40,528 nt of DNA from Deltaproteobacteria bacterium (lineage in GTDB: Bacteria > Desulfobacterota > Desulfomonilia > UBA1062). Numbering within the stretch: the stretch's first letter is position 1; each line of letters begins with the position of its first letter. The stretch is from assembly GCA_011046135.1 (NCBI GenBank), contig DSBG01000157.1:1-40528 (forward strand). Reading direction: 5' to 3'. The translations under genes were made by a program, and so were the position numbers. The notes beneath the pieces are model-generated. The model made no database searches, was not told the origin of the DNA, and saw only the letters and a program-made list of their open reading frames with translations. Positions 8,376 through 17,482 of the stretch are shown in pieces.

Positions 8376-10631
8376 CTAGGAGAGAGCATCCTCCAGCACT
8401 TCGGAGAGCTCTTTCATGTTGAACGGTTTGTTGAGCTTTGCGATAATGAGCGGGTTGGCAAGGATGTCTCCCTGTTCATGTTCGAAGGAATACCCCGACG
8501 AAATGATCACTTTTGTAGTGATGTTCTGCTTCTGCATTTCCTGTAGGGTGTGATACCCGTCGAGATCGGGCATGATCATGTCCAGAATAACCAGGTCAAA
8601 CCTCTTTGAATCTTTCGAGAGGACTTCGATGCACTCTCTGCCGTTTGAGACGGTTTCAACGGAATGCCCCAGGAGGTTGAGCATCTCTTTTCCGATCTCC
8701 CTGAGCATGTCTTCATCATCCACGATCAGGATACGAGCAGATTGTTTCGAAAGGGAATGTTTGATCCGATCATCGGGAGAAAGCGAGGCATGTTTCTGCC
8801 CTGAGACAGGAATGAGCACGCTGAAGATCGTCCCCCTGCCTTCCTCGGACTGTACGTGAATGCTTCCCCCAGCGTTTTTCACGATATTGTAGGCTATGGA
8901 GAGCCCGAGACCCGTTCCTTTGACCGTTCCCTTTTGCTTGGTGGTAAAGAACGGATTGAATACCTTCGAGAGAATCTCATCATTCATACCGCAGCCATTG
9001 TCTCGAATATCTATCTTGACATACTTGCCCAGAGAACCGAGGAGGTACTGTCGTTTGGAATTTTTGTCCGCGACAAAGGAACTGATGTCGATGGATATAG
9101 TTCCGTCCTGCTTGTTGCCGATGGCATCTTTTGCATTAACCACGAGGTTCAGGAACACCTGGGTAAGGTGAGTCCGATCCAGAAACACGATGTGCTCTCT
9201 GCTGTCTCCGGTAATTTCCATCCTGATATGCTTGGGGAAGGATTTGGACGTCATATCCAAGACATCATGGAGCACCTCTTTTATGGGTATGTGCGAAGGT
9301 CTGCCTTCGTGCCTCTTGGTGAAAACGAGCATCTGCTGGATGAGATCCCGGGCCCTGTCAGTGATATTTTCGAGGGTTTGGATATAGTGCTGCTGTTTCG
9401 TTGCATCCTTGGTGTATTTCAGCATGGAGATATTACCGGAAAGACCGGTGAGAATGTTGTTGAAATCATGGGCAACTCCTCCTGCAAGTTCCCCGATGGT
9501 CTCCATCTTCTGGGCATGGATAAGTTGAAGTTCCATGTTTTTCTTTTCCGTGATATCGACGGCGGTGAAGACCACCCCACCGTGTGCGGGATTCATGAGT
9601 GGATAGATGCTGATATCAAAGAACCGGGGCGATTTCTGCGAGAGGGTCTGTTCATGGAGGAACTGTGGGGATCGCTCAGTCTGAACATCCTGAATCAGTT
9701 TCTCAAGGGAGGCCATCTGGGGACTGAGTCCGGATATCTCCTGGCCGATGATCGACGAAACCGGGACCTGAAAAATACGCTCTGTTATTGGATTGGCCAT
9801 GACGACCTTTCCCGATCTGTCCAGACAGATGACCAGATTGGGACTTGACTCAAAGACGCTCGAAAGATAATTCTTGAGGTCTTCAATGGTCTGCTGTGCG
9901 AGTATCAGTTCTGAGATCTCCTGGGCATTGTACTGCACCTCGACGATTTTTCTCTTCTTTTTAATAGCACTGCCGCTGGCAAGGAGATAAAATTCTTTTC
10001 CCTGGCGTGATACTGCCTTTATTTCAAACCGTGGGGTCTGTCCTTCGAGAATTCTCTTCCAGAAATCGATATAGGTCGAACGATCATCAGGGTGGGCGAT
10101 CATAAGGATACTCTGACCGACGAGTTCTCTCCTTGAGTATCCTGAAATTTCTTCGACTTTTTTATTGAGTCGTTTTATGTAACCGTACGCGTCTGTGGTG
10201 ATAATGAGTTCGTTTGCATTTTCGAACAGGGATTCAAACTGCTCCCTGTTTTCCCTGAGCTGTTCTTCGAGGCGCTTGCGTTTTGTGATGTCCGAGATCA
10301 GTCCACAGAAGCCGACGAGGTTTCCAGAGGAATCCTTGAGAATGCTCACGGAATTATCGATCACCCTGCGGGAGTTGTCCTTGAGAATGATCTCGTATTC
10401 AATTCTCTGGGGTATGCCGGTGACAAAGGCCTTGTTGAATGTTGTATAGAGACGCCGGGCCGTTGCCCTGGTGGTATATTCCGTGAATTTTGTCTTCAGC
10501 ATTTCTTCGCTGGAACGGCAGGCTATCTTACAGGTAATGCTGTTCACATAGGTAACGTTTCCGGAGAGATCCGTTTCGTAATATCCCTCCTTCATGTCCT
10601 CAAAAATCTGCCTGTCTCTGGGAATATTCAT
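8376..10631 (-). CDS. PAS hybrid sensor histidine kinase with receiver domain
   Basis: Soluble hybrid kinase of 751 residues. Three PAS domains cover about 5-115, 130-245 and 255-365. They are followed by HisKA (H388 in GGVAHDFNNIL), HATPase (480-610) and a C-terminal receiver (635-750) with D684 and K735. The ATP-binding motifs are intact: N499 in LNLVVNAKDA, DIRDNGCGM with D544, and GTGLGLS at 572-578. It should therefore autophosphorylate and pass phosphate to its own or another receiver. No membrane segment is visible, so it senses a cytoplasmic signal through PAS. It is probably the first gene of a reverse-strand unit with the degenerate kinase after it. AGGGTG about 8 bases before ATG 10631 is a weak ribosome-binding site. 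It is divergent from moxR. Confidence 0.93.
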   Translation of the reverse strand: MNIPRDRQIFEDMKEGYYETDLSGNVTYVNSITCKIACRSSEEMLKTKFTEYTTRATARRLYTTFNKAFVTGIPQRIEYEIILKDNSRRVIDNSVSILKDSSGNLVGFCGLISDITKRKRLEEQLRENREQFESLFENANELIITTDAYGYIKRLNKKVEEISGYSRRELVGQSILMIAHPDDRSTYIDFWKRILEGQTPRFEIKAVSRQGKEFYLLASGSAIKKKRKIVEVQYNAQEISELILAQQTIEDLKNYLSSVFESSPNLVICLDRSGKVVMANPITERIFQVPVSSIIGQEISGLSPQMASLEKLIQDVQTERSPQFLHEQTLSQKSPRFFDISIYPLMNPAHGGVVFTAVDITEKKNMELQLIHAQKMETIGELAGGVAHDFNNILTGLSGNISMLKYTKDATKQQHYIQTLENITDRARDLIQQMLVFTKRHEGRPSHIPIKEVLHDVLDMTSKSFPKHIRMEITGDSREHIVFLDRTHLTQVFLNLVVNAKDAIGNKQDGTISIDISSFVADKNSKRQYLLGSLGKYVKIDIRDNGCGMNDEILSKVFNPFFTTKQKGTVKGTGLGLSIAYNIVKNAGGSIHVQSEEGRGTIFSVLIPVSGQKHASLSPDDRIKHSLSKQSARILIVDDEDMLREIGKEMLNLLGHSVETVSNGRECIEVLSKDSKRFDLVILDMIMPDLDGYHTLQEMQKQNITTKVIISSGYSFEHEQGDILANPLIIAKLNKPFNMKELSEVLEDALS

Positions 10632-10750
10632 GAAATTACACCCTGCTGCAGTGATCTATCGGAGGTACGAACAAAAAACTTGATGTATCAAAGAAGGACC
10701 CCCTGTGTTATGAACTTCTCATGCAAACCGAATCCTTGGAACGAGTGCCT

Positions 10751-11665
10751 ATGAATATTCATGAGCGAATCGAGACCATCATCAGCCACATGCAGCACGT
10801 GTTTCTGGGACAGGAACACGTGGTCACGTCCATCCTCTGCGCATTTTTTGCCCGGGGACACGTCCTCCTGGAAGGGGTTCCCGGTGTGGGAAAGACCCTC
10901 ATTGCCTTGGCCCTTGCAAAACTGCTGAACCTGAGTTTCAAGCGGATACAGTTCACCAATGATCTTCTTCCCTCTGATGTTACGGGCTTCCATACCTTCA
11001 GGAGCCCGGTGGACTCCATGGACTTGATTAAAGGTCCGCTCTTTGCAAGCATTGTTCTCGCAGACGAAATCAACAGAACCTCTCCCAAGACGCAATCCGC
11101 TCTTCTCGAGGCCATGGAGGAATCCCAGGTCACCATCGACGGGATGACCTATGTTCTGCCGGAGCCCTTCATGGTCATTGCAACGCAGAACCCCATTGAG
11201 GTGACCGGCACCTTTCCCCTGCCTGAAAGCCAGCTTGACAGGTTTCTCATAAAAACGATCGTTGGATATCCACCGGTTGAGAAAGAAGCCGAAATTCTCA
11301 GGAAAGACATCGATCACTCCGACGCCCTTGGCCTGGAGCCGGTCACAGATCGCCATGAGATTCTCCAGCTTCTCGCAAGGGTCAATACGATCATCGTCCA
11401 TCCAGACATCCTCGGCTACATTGGCGCCATTGTCCGGACATCCAGGGCACATCGAGAGATCGAACTCGGGATATCTCCCCGGGGAGGACTCGCCCTGAAA
11501 AGAGCATCCCAGGCATATGCCTTTATCCACGGGAGGGCTTTTGTTACTCCTGGTGATGTGCAAAGTGTCTGCCCGTGGGTGCTTGCTCACAGGATCATCG
11601 TGAAACAGGGAAACGCAGAACGCGTCATCGAGGAGATCCTGAATGAAGTGGAACTTCCTCTATGA
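10751..11665 (+). CDS. MoxR-family AAA+ ATPase
   Basis: AAA+ ATPase of 304 residues in the MoxR group, whose members act as chaperone-like ATPases with DUF58/von Willebrand-type partner proteins. Walker A is GVPGVGKT at 42-49 and Walker B is VLADE with D105-E106. The sensor-1 region ATQNP and FPLPESQLDRF follow, then SPRGGLAL typical of the C-terminal lid. ATG 10751 is preferred (MNIHERIETI) because GGAACGAG precedes it; ATG 10721 is ten codons earlier and lacks a site. It overlaps the DUF58 gene by 23 bases, and the transglutaminase gene follows. This arrangement is a well-known conserved cluster whose exact function is unsettled. Confidence 0.93.
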   Translation: MNIHERIETIISHMQHVFLGQEHVVTSILCAFFARGHVLLEGVPGVGKTLIALALAKLLNLSFKRIQFTNDLLPSDVTGFHTFRSPVDSMDLIKGPLFASIVLADEINRTSPKTQSALLEAMEESQVTIDGMTYVLPEPFMVIATQNPIEVTGTFPLPESQLDRFLIKTIVGYPPVEKEAEILRKDIDHSDALGLEPVTDRHEILQLLARVNTIIVHPDILGYIGAIVRTSRAHREIELGISPRGGLALKRASQAYAFIHGRAFVTPGDVQSVCPWVLAHRIIVKQGNAERVIEEILNEVELPL

Positions 11666-12569
11666 GTACCTGAAGCCTCCCCGGGGATTTCATCTCACAA
11701 AATCGGGCACGCTCTTCTTTGTGTTTTTGCTCGGAATCATTGTTTCAGCCATGATCACCGGGAACAATCTCCTGTTTCTGATCCTTGCCTGCATGCTGTC
11801 ATTCATGATTGTCTCCGGTATCCAGTCCGAGATGAATCTTCGGCACCTCGAGATGGAGCGCAGGCTGCCCGCCGAGATCTATGCACGGAATCCCGCACGC
11901 ATCGGATATGCCATCAGAAACAGGCACAACACCTCATTGCGGCTCGTCATCTCCGACTTCAGAAAACTCAAGGTCCCTCGGCTCACACGGGGGTCCGTCG
12001 AGGTGGTGGAAACAGATGTCGTCTTTCAACGTCGGGGTGCAGTGACTCTGGGAAGCGTGGTAGTCAGCACCACATTCCCCTACGGCCTGTTTGAAAAATC
12101 CATCACCTTTGATCTCACAGAGGAGATCGTGGTCTTTCCGGAACCCATTGAATGGAGCGTTCCCTCCAGATCAGGTAAGGTGGAGCGTGGATCAGGCAGG
12201 GCCACGGACAGCATTTCCCACGTGAGACCCTATCATCGGGGAGATGCCCTCTCGTCCATTGTCTGGAAAAAACAGCATCACGGCCTTATCTCCCGGGTTA
12301 CCGAGGGGGGAGGAGAGAGAGAAAATCTCGTCGTGGTTCTTCCGGGTTCCGACAGGGAGCTCAAGATCGGCAGGGCAACCTACCTCGTCCGGGAGCTTGC
12401 TGCAACGGGACAACGGTTTGGACTGATGGTGAATTCCTACTTCAGCGGCTTGGCAACGGGGAGAACACACAAGATCGATATCCTGAAGCAGCTCGCACAC
12501 CTCGAAACGCTCAACCAGCCAGACCCACGGATAGTTCAGGAACATGGGAACGACTGTACCTACCTCTGA
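11643..12569 (+). CDS. DUF58 domain protein
   Basis: 308-residue membrane-anchored protein. Two hydrophobic segments lie near the N-terminus (about 22-60, with FFVFLLGIIVSAMI and LLFLILACMLSFMIV). A cytoplasmic or periplasmic part follows with the DUF58 signature PYHRGDALSSIVWKKQ at about 194-209. DUF58 proteins are the usual partner of MoxR ATPases. The start is set by GAGGAG 8 bases upstream, inside the end of the moxR gene. The end overlaps the next gene by 26 bases, so translation is probably coupled. No enzymatic activity can be assigned. Confidence 0.9.
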   Translation: MKWNFLYEYLKPPRGFHLTKSGTLFFVFLLGIIVSAMITGNNLLFLILACMLSFMIVSGIQSEMNLRHLEMERRLPAEIYARNPARIGYAIRNRHNTSLRLVISDFRKLKVPRLTRGSVEVVETDVVFQRRGAVTLGSVVVSTTFPYGLFEKSITFDLTEEIVVFPEPIEWSVPSRSGKVERGSGRATDSISHVRPYHRGDALSSIVWKKQHHGLISRVTEGGGERENLVVVLPGSDRELKIGRATYLVRELAATGQRFGLMVNSYFSGLATGRTHKIDILKQLAHLETLNQPDPRIVQEHGNDCTYL

Positions 12570-14406
12570 TAGTTCACTCCATGTCATGCTGCTGTCACTG
12601 TCCGGCGTTCTGTGTCTGTATCTGGCGGAGCTCCTGAGCCTGCCTGCATGTATCGTACTCGTGCTGGTCCACGTGATCATAGGCAAATGGTTCTATACCT
12701 CGACCGTGTTTCCCAAGGCACTGTTTCCCATCCTGATCGTTGCCGTATCTTCCCTCGAGGTTGGTCGAATCATCTTTCAGGGCAGAGAAGGGATTGTTCC
12801 GGCACTGAGGGACATGATCGTGATTCTCGCCCTTACCAGACTGATCATGCCCAAATCGGGCAGAGAGATTGCTCAGCTCGTGGGCATCACCTTTTCCCAG
12901 TGCATCCTTGCAACGATCTTTACCACGAGCCCCTTGTTTCTCATAGGGCTTTTGCTTCAGGCTTTTTTCATCCCCATCGTTCTTGACCAGCTCGATGAGC
13001 GTTCGTTCATGGGACCCGGTGAAACGACCCGATCACGTCCAGGTCGCTGGATCATGGTATGGTCTTCAATCATTGTCATGAGCTGTATTCTCTTCTACCT
13101 CATTCCCCGTCCATCTTCGGCACTCATGCGGGGAGCGCTCGTCCACAGGAGCACCATCGGGTTTTCAGAGGAGATGAACCTCGCACGATCGACCCAGCTC
13201 GAAGAGGACTCCCGCATCGTGATGCGGCTTGTCTGGAATTCGGGAAAGATTCCCGAGGTCGTCTACCTCGCGGGGGCCCGGCTCGAAGAACTCACGGCCG
13301 ATGGTTTCGTGAAGCACGGGGAGACCCTCGCCACGGAGTCAGTGAACGTCAGTCAGGACAGACTCTCCACGGATCACCTCACGATATACCCAACGGGGAT
13401 CGAGACGAAAAACGTTTTTTTCCCCTATTACCTCGTGTCGGTATCACCCGGAGCGACCATCTCTCAGGGATCGAATGTGTACTGGATGAAAGATCCACCA
13501 CCGATGTACGATATCTGGGTAACGAGAAACAGCAGCGACCAGGGAACGCTCATCACGTCTGTACCCGACGAACTTCTGGAGGTTGCCGGCCTGGGAGCCA
13601 CCATCGCCGGACAGGGGACAACAAGGGAGAAAGCATCCAGGATTGCCGAGTACCTGAAGAAACACCACGAGTATACGCTGGATGGGCTGACCATGCCGGT
13701 GGAAGTCTCCCCCATTTCCTGGTTTGTGTTCAATGGTAAGAAGGGAAGCTGCGAACATTTTGCCTCTGCCCTCGCAACGATGCTCCGTGGCTGCGGGATA
13801 CCAACACGGGTGGTTACAGGATTTCTGGTCAACGAATTCAATCCGAGCGGAAACTATTTCATTATCAGGGCGAGAACTGCACACGCGTGGGTGGAATTCT
13901 GGGACAAAAAGTGGTTTCTGCTCGATGCCACGCCGTTTGCTCTTTCAGGGGCCGTCAGGCGCGTGAGCCTGATCGACTCCCTTCGGTTTACCTGGATCAG
14001 GTGGGTCATTCACTACTCTCTTGAAGATCAGATCACCATTGCCGGATACCTCGCGAGATCCCCGTGGAGTGTCCGAGAACGTCTCGAGCTTGTACCCTCT
14101 GCAGCCCTTGCAGGGATACTCCTGATTCCCGTTGTTGTGTTCGCTTCCAAGATGTGGAGGAGGAAACGACTCGGTCCCTACGCAAAAGTGCTGCAGGCCC
14201 TCGAAAAAAAAGGGGTAAGGCTCGATATCTCACAGTCCCATGAAATCCATGTGCAGGAACTGCTTCGACGGAATCCCTCTCTTGGGTCGCTCTTCAGGAA
14301 CTACCTTCAGACCTACCTCCCCTGGAGATTCGGGAACCAGGACGTGGACATCTTCTCGATAACCGAGAATCTCATCGAACGAATACGCGAGAGTTCAGAT
14401 ACCTGA
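12544..14406 (+). CDS. Membrane transglutaminase-like protein (DUF3488 + transglutaminase core)
   Basis: 620-residue TgpA-type protein. The first about 190 residues are a run of hydrophobic segments (DUF3488-like). A soluble region follows with a transglutaminase/cysteine-protease-like core, whose catalytic triad is C403 (GSCEHFASAL), H447 (TAHAWVEFW) and D461 (LLDATP). A further membrane segment lies near 518-540 (ALAGILLIPVVVF) before a short cytoplasmic tail. TgpA from Pseudomonas is an inner-membrane protein with a periplasmic catalytic domain; the same topology is likely here. It is the third gene of the moxR-DUF58-tgpA cluster and starts inside the DUF58 gene. It ends 26 bases from the convergent lipoprotein gene. 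Confidence 0.92.
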   Translation: MGTTVPTSDSSLHVMLLSLSGVLCLYLAELLSLPACIVLVLVHVIIGKWFYTSTVFPKALFPILIVAVSSLEVGRIIFQGREGIVPALRDMIVILALTRLIMPKSGREIAQLVGITFSQCILATIFTTSPLFLIGLLLQAFFIPIVLDQLDERSFMGPGETTRSRPGRWIMVWSSIIVMSCILFYLIPRPSSALMRGALVHRSTIGFSEEMNLARSTQLEEDSRIVMRLVWNSGKIPEVVYLAGARLEELTADGFVKHGETLATESVNVSQDRLSTDHLTIYPTGIETKNVFFPYYLVSVSPGATISQGSNVYWMKDPPPMYDIWVTRNSSDQGTLITSVPDELLEVAGLGATIAGQGTTREKASRIAEYLKKHHEYTLDGLTMPVEVSPISWFVFNGKKGSCEHFASALATMLRGCGIPTRVVTGFLVNEFNPSGNYFIIRARTAHAWVEFWDKKWFLLDATPFALSGAVRRVSLIDSLRFTWIRWVIHYSLEDQITIAGYLARSPWSVRERLELVPSAALAGILLIPVVVFASKMWRRKRLGPYAKVLQALEKKGVRLDISQSHEIHVQELLRRNPSLGSLFRNYLQTYLPWRFGNQDVDIFSITENLIERIRESSDT

Positions 14407-14432
14407 GCGAAATTTTCCTGAAATCGACAGGG

Positions 14433-15230
14433 TCACGGGGCAATGACGATTTCTACACGCCTGTTCATGGCCCTGCCTTCTTCAGACGAGGAATCCGCGA
14501 TGGGCTTGGTGTCAGCGTACGAGGTGGCGGAAAGATTTTCCCTGCTGATGCCGAGTTCATCGAAGACCAGGAGTACGGACATCGCACGTGCCTGGGCAAG
14601 GTGCCAGTTCGTCGGGTAGGCCCTGCTTGTTCCCTGGGATAACGAGGTGCTGTCCGTGTGACCACCGATCTCAACAGACACCGGCTTCATCTGTCGCAGG
14701 CCCTGACCGATCTTCTTGACGATCTGGGTGCCTTTGGGTGTCAGCCACGCACTCGATGCGTTGGGAAACAGGACCCTCTGGGGCAGGACAACCTTGATTC
14801 TATCTTCGCTCTTTATGATATAGAGCTCGTCTTCGAGGCGTTCTCTGTCGAGGAACGTGAGCAGGTATTCATATCCCTTGTTGAGCCTCCACTGGGTTTC
14901 GCTGCGCTCCTTGATGATGGTTTTGAACCGGGAGATCTGCATCAGGAGTGCCCGGTTTTCCTCCATGCACTGGATGTTTTTATCGAGGAGTTCCTGCCTG
15001 GTGGCCTGACCGCCTGAAAGATTCTGACGGAGAACATCGATCTGTTTCTCAAGCTCGTTGATCCGTGCGTTCTGGGTCGCTTGTTTCATGAGAAGATCCT
15101 CATTGACCTTGTTGCAGGAGCTGAGTTCATCGACCAGCGCGGCGAACTCCTTTTCGGTGTAGGTATGGGCACACCCGTACAGGAGTGCCACAAGGAGAGC
15201 CAGGATGGTGCATCGTACAATTTTTCCCAT
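14433..15230 (-). CDS. OmpA/MotB-domain outer-membrane lipoprotein
   Basis: 265-residue predicted lipoprotein. The signal peptide MGKIVRCTILALLVALLYGC ends in a lipobox with C20 as the acylated cysteine. It is followed by a coiled-coil-like region (about 25-110, rich in Glu/Gln/Lys). A C-terminal OmpA-type peptidoglycan-binding domain lies at about 150-262, with GGHTDSTSL, YPTNWHLAQARA and NRRVEIVI. The YPTNW stretch is closer to MotB-like than to Pal proteins. It probably links the outer membrane to the cell wall. The start at 15230 is chosen because it begins the signal peptide. No ribosome-binding site is visible and a good promoter ends only 11 bases upstream, which suggests a nearly leaderless mRNA. 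Confidence 0.9.
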   Translation of the reverse strand: MGKIVRCTILALLVALLYGCAHTYTEKEFAALVDELSSCNKVNEDLLMKQATQNARINELEKQIDVLRQNLSGGQATRQELLDKNIQCMEENRALLMQISRFKTIIKERSETQWRLNKGYEYLLTFLDRERLEDELYIIKSEDRIKVVLPQRVLFPNASSAWLTPKGTQIVKKIGQGLRQMKPVSVEIGGHTDSTSLSQGTSRAYPTNWHLAQARAMSVLLVFDELGISRENLSATSYADTKPIADSSSEEGRAMNRRVEIVIAP

Positions 15231-15241
15231 GGTATTGCCGC

Positions 15242-15270
15242 AGGATACAAAGTTCTCCAAGATGTGTCAA
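15242..15270 (-). promoter_or_regulatory. Promoter of the OmpA-like lipoprotein gene
   Basis: On the reverse strand TTGACA (15270-15265) is separated by 17 bases from TATCCT (15247-15242). The expected transcription start, 6-7 bases on, falls around 15235, about 5 bases before the start codon at 15230. Confidence 0.55.
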
Positions 15271-15302
15271 TGCCCTGTGCATGCATGGTGTTGTCGCGAC
15301 AG

Positions 15303-15332
15303 TGGACAATGGAACCCTTCCAAAGGTATACT
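15303..15332 (+). promoter_or_regulatory. Promoter of lptF
   Basis: TGGACA (15303-15308) is separated by 18 bases from TATACT (15327-15332). The expected start near 15339 is about 5 bases before the lptF start codon. There is no Shine-Dalgarno sequence between them. Confidence 0.5.
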
Positions 15333-15343
15333 CTCTTCTCGTC

Positions 15344-16399
15344 ATGCGCATATCTCGCTACATTGGTGGGTCACTCATCGAGGTCTTCCTGGCTTCGTGC
15401 GCAGTGCTCTACGCCGTAATGGTCATCGTGGAGTGGGTACGGATCGGAGCGTTCATCTCCTTTCGGGAACTCGATATTCTCCTGCTCGCCATGGTTCCCA
15501 TGTCCATATTCGTGCTGCCCATGGCGCTCATTTTCAGCGTGCTCATCGTCCTCGAGAGACTATCGTCGGATTCTGAGATTATCGCCATGAAGGCCTGTGG
15601 TGTGAGCATGCGAACCATCGCATCCCCAATACTTGTGCTGAGCCTGGCATGCATGATCATCAATCTCATCATGTCCACCTTTGCCGGCCCGGTTTCCATG
15701 CAACGGATTCAGGACCGACTCCTGGAGGCCGCACCCAAGAAGATGTACGCCTTCCTCACCGAGAGAAAGTTCGACAATACCTTCAAGGATCTCGTCTTCT
15801 ACGTGGAATCAGTCGACCATGCCGAACGGGTGCTCAACACGGTGTTTCTCGAAACAACAGGCACGGAGAAGACTATCATCACCGCCGAGAAAGGATTTCT
15901 GGATCTCGGCCAATCGGGTATCATGATGCGACTGATCAACGGAAGCATGTACATGGAAAAAGGGGCATCCCGACGCTGGCTCACCTTTGATGAGTATGTG
16001 TTTTCTCTGGAGGCCAACCTCGCACGGGAGCTCAGGATCAGGACCTATGATACCGCAACCCAGCCCCAGCTGCGGATAATGATTTCAGAAGATCCTCGTC
16101 CGAGAATGATCAAAGAGTATCACAACCGGTTCGCTTTTCCCGTCTTGAACATCATTCTCGCCCTCATCGGTATTACCTTTGGGATTCAGAAACCCAGAAC
16201 GCAGAAATTTACGGGATTTATTGCCGGACTGGGAACCATCATGGGGTACTATCTCGTGTTTGTTTTCGCTGACCGACTCGTCAAAGGTGGCGTTCTCGAT
16301 CCGGTGCTCGGCGCATGGCTTCCCAACATGGCCTTTGGCATTGTGTTGCTCCTTGTCGTGGTGTGGCGCCGATCACCCTTGGGAAAAGCGAGGATCTGA
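15344..16399 (+). CDS. lptF: LPS export ABC transporter permease LptF
   Basis: 351-residue inner-membrane permease of the YjgP/YjgQ family. With LptG and the LptB ATPase it pulls lipopolysaccharide out of the inner membrane toward the LptC-A-D bridge. Hydrophobic helices lie at about 10-35, 45-75 and 95-120. A periplasmic beta-jellyroll part follows (about 130-255), then three C-terminal helices. MRISRYIGGSLIEVF is the typical LptF opening, which fixes the start at 15344 although no ribosome-binding site precedes it. A possible longer in-frame start gives a non-family N-terminus. The lptG gene starts 3 bases after the stop. It is paralogous to LptG; order and N-terminus support LptF. Confidence 0.9.
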   Translation: MRISRYIGGSLIEVFLASCAVLYAVMVIVEWVRIGAFISFRELDILLLAMVPMSIFVLPMALIFSVLIVLERLSSDSEIIAMKACGVSMRTIASPILVLSLACMIINLIMSTFAGPVSMQRIQDRLLEAAPKKMYAFLTERKFDNTFKDLVFYVESVDHAERVLNTVFLETTGTEKTIITAEKGFLDLGQSGIMMRLINGSMYMEKGASRRWLTFDEYVFSLEANLARELRIRTYDTATQPQLRIMISEDPRPRMIKEYHNRFAFPVLNIILALIGITFGIQKPRTQKFTGFIAGLGTIMGYYLVFVFADRLVKGGVLDPVLGAWLPNMAFGIVLLLVVVWRRSPLGKARI

Positions 16400-16402
16400 T
16401 CA

Positions 16403-17482
16403 ATGCCGATCCTGTTTGCCTATGTGTTCAGAAAAGCGGCCTTCATGTGCAGCGCATCACTGATAGGCCTCGTGGTGCTCATTGTCCTGTCCTTCATGTT
16501 CGGAAACCTCTCCATGTTCGCCCAGTACGACACCGATCTTGTGACAGCGTTGACCTATCTCATGTTCTCTGTACCCCAGATGATGTACTGGGTGTTTCCC
16601 TTCTCTGTCTGCCTGGGTATCATCGCTGCCCAGGCATCGTTCTCACGACACGCAGAATCCATAGCCATGCAGGCGTGTTCCGTATCCACGATGAGAATGT
16701 TTTTACCCTACATAGCCGTCGGCCTCCTGTCAGCCGTCTTCATGAGCCTGCTGTCTTTCGCTGTGTATCCTCTCTCCCAGCGCAACGCAGACAGAATTGA
16801 AAACATCTATATCAAGAAGAAAGACATTCAAGGTTCATTTACGGTGAGCGGGGGAAGGTTCAAGGTGGAGAATGACATCTACTTCGTCGAGCATCTGGAT
16901 ATCGAGAAGGGACTGATGCAGAAAGTTTCCTGTTATCGTCTGAAATGGGGAACGCTCAGTGCCGTCTTCACTGCGGAACGTGCCACATGGAATGGTCATT
17001 CCTGGATTCCTGAAGACATGGTGGTGATCACCCTCGACCACAGCGGTATTCACCTCGAAGAAGGATCTGATATTTTTCCCCTTTCCCGTGGGCCTGAAGA
17101 GCTGGTAATGGCTCAGCCACGCCCGGAGGTGCTCACGCTCACCGAGCTTTCGCGCTACCGCACCCGTCTCGCCGGGGAAGGTATCGTCGCCAAAAGCCTC
17201 GACACGATCTATCACAGCAGGATAAGCTTTTCCTTCGCCCCTTTGATCATGACTGTTCTCGTGCTTCCTTTTGGCAAGCGATTCCCCCGATCCGGAGGAA
17301 TCGCGCGGGGAATAGCCCTCGGTCTTGTCCTCGGTCTTGCCTACTGGGCCTCACAGTCCGCCATGACTTCTCTGGGAGCGTCCGGCATGCTCGCCCCTGT
17401 TACGGCATCGTGGATTACGAATATACTGGCACTACTGTCTGCAGGCATACTACTCTTCATAAAAAGGGGAGCCTATGGCTGA
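16403..17482 (+). CDS. lptG: LPS export ABC transporter permease LptG
   Basis: 359-residue second permease of the LptB2FG transporter. Membrane helices lie at about 12-35, 55-78, 95-125 and three more after about 270. A periplasmic beta-rich domain lies between, with readable strands such as GGRFKVENDIYFVEH. GAGGATC lies upstream within the end of lptF. It overlaps the FAD oxidoreductase gene by 8 bases, so the three genes form one operon. The lptB, lptA and lptC genes are not in the window. Assignment as LptG rather than a second LptF rests on order and on the family-like conserved C-terminal helices. Confidence 0.88.
   Translation: MPILFAYVFRKAAFMCSASLIGLVVLIVLSFMFGNLSMFAQYDTDLVTALTYLMFSVPQMMYWVFPFSVCLGIIAAQASFSRHAESIAMQACSVSTMRMFLPYIAVGLLSAVFMSLLSFAVYPLSQRNADRIENIYIKKKDIQGSFTVSGGRFKVENDIYFVEHLDIEKGLMQKVSCYRLKWGTLSAVFTAERATWNGHSWIPEDMVVITLDHSGIHLEEGSDIFPLSRGPEELVMAQPRPEVLTLTELSRYRTRLAGEGIVAKSLDTIYHSRISFSFAPLIMTVLVLPFGKRFPRSGGIARGIALGLVLGLAYWASQSAMTSLGASGMLAPVTASWITNILALLSAGILLFIKRGAYG

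Noticed and set aside
8856-9848. 330-codon open frame antisense to the intact hybrid kinase
   Set aside because: The opposite strand shows full HisKA and HATPase motifs through this interval; the antisense product has no recognisable features.
10680-10691. TTGAT-GT-ATCAA in the gap before moxR, resembling an FNR site
   Set aside because: FNR sites need a 4-base spacer; here it is 2, and no -10 element is well placed.
10688-11590. 300-codon open frame antisense to moxR
   Set aside because: AAA+ Walker motifs are on the forward strand; the antisense product looks random.
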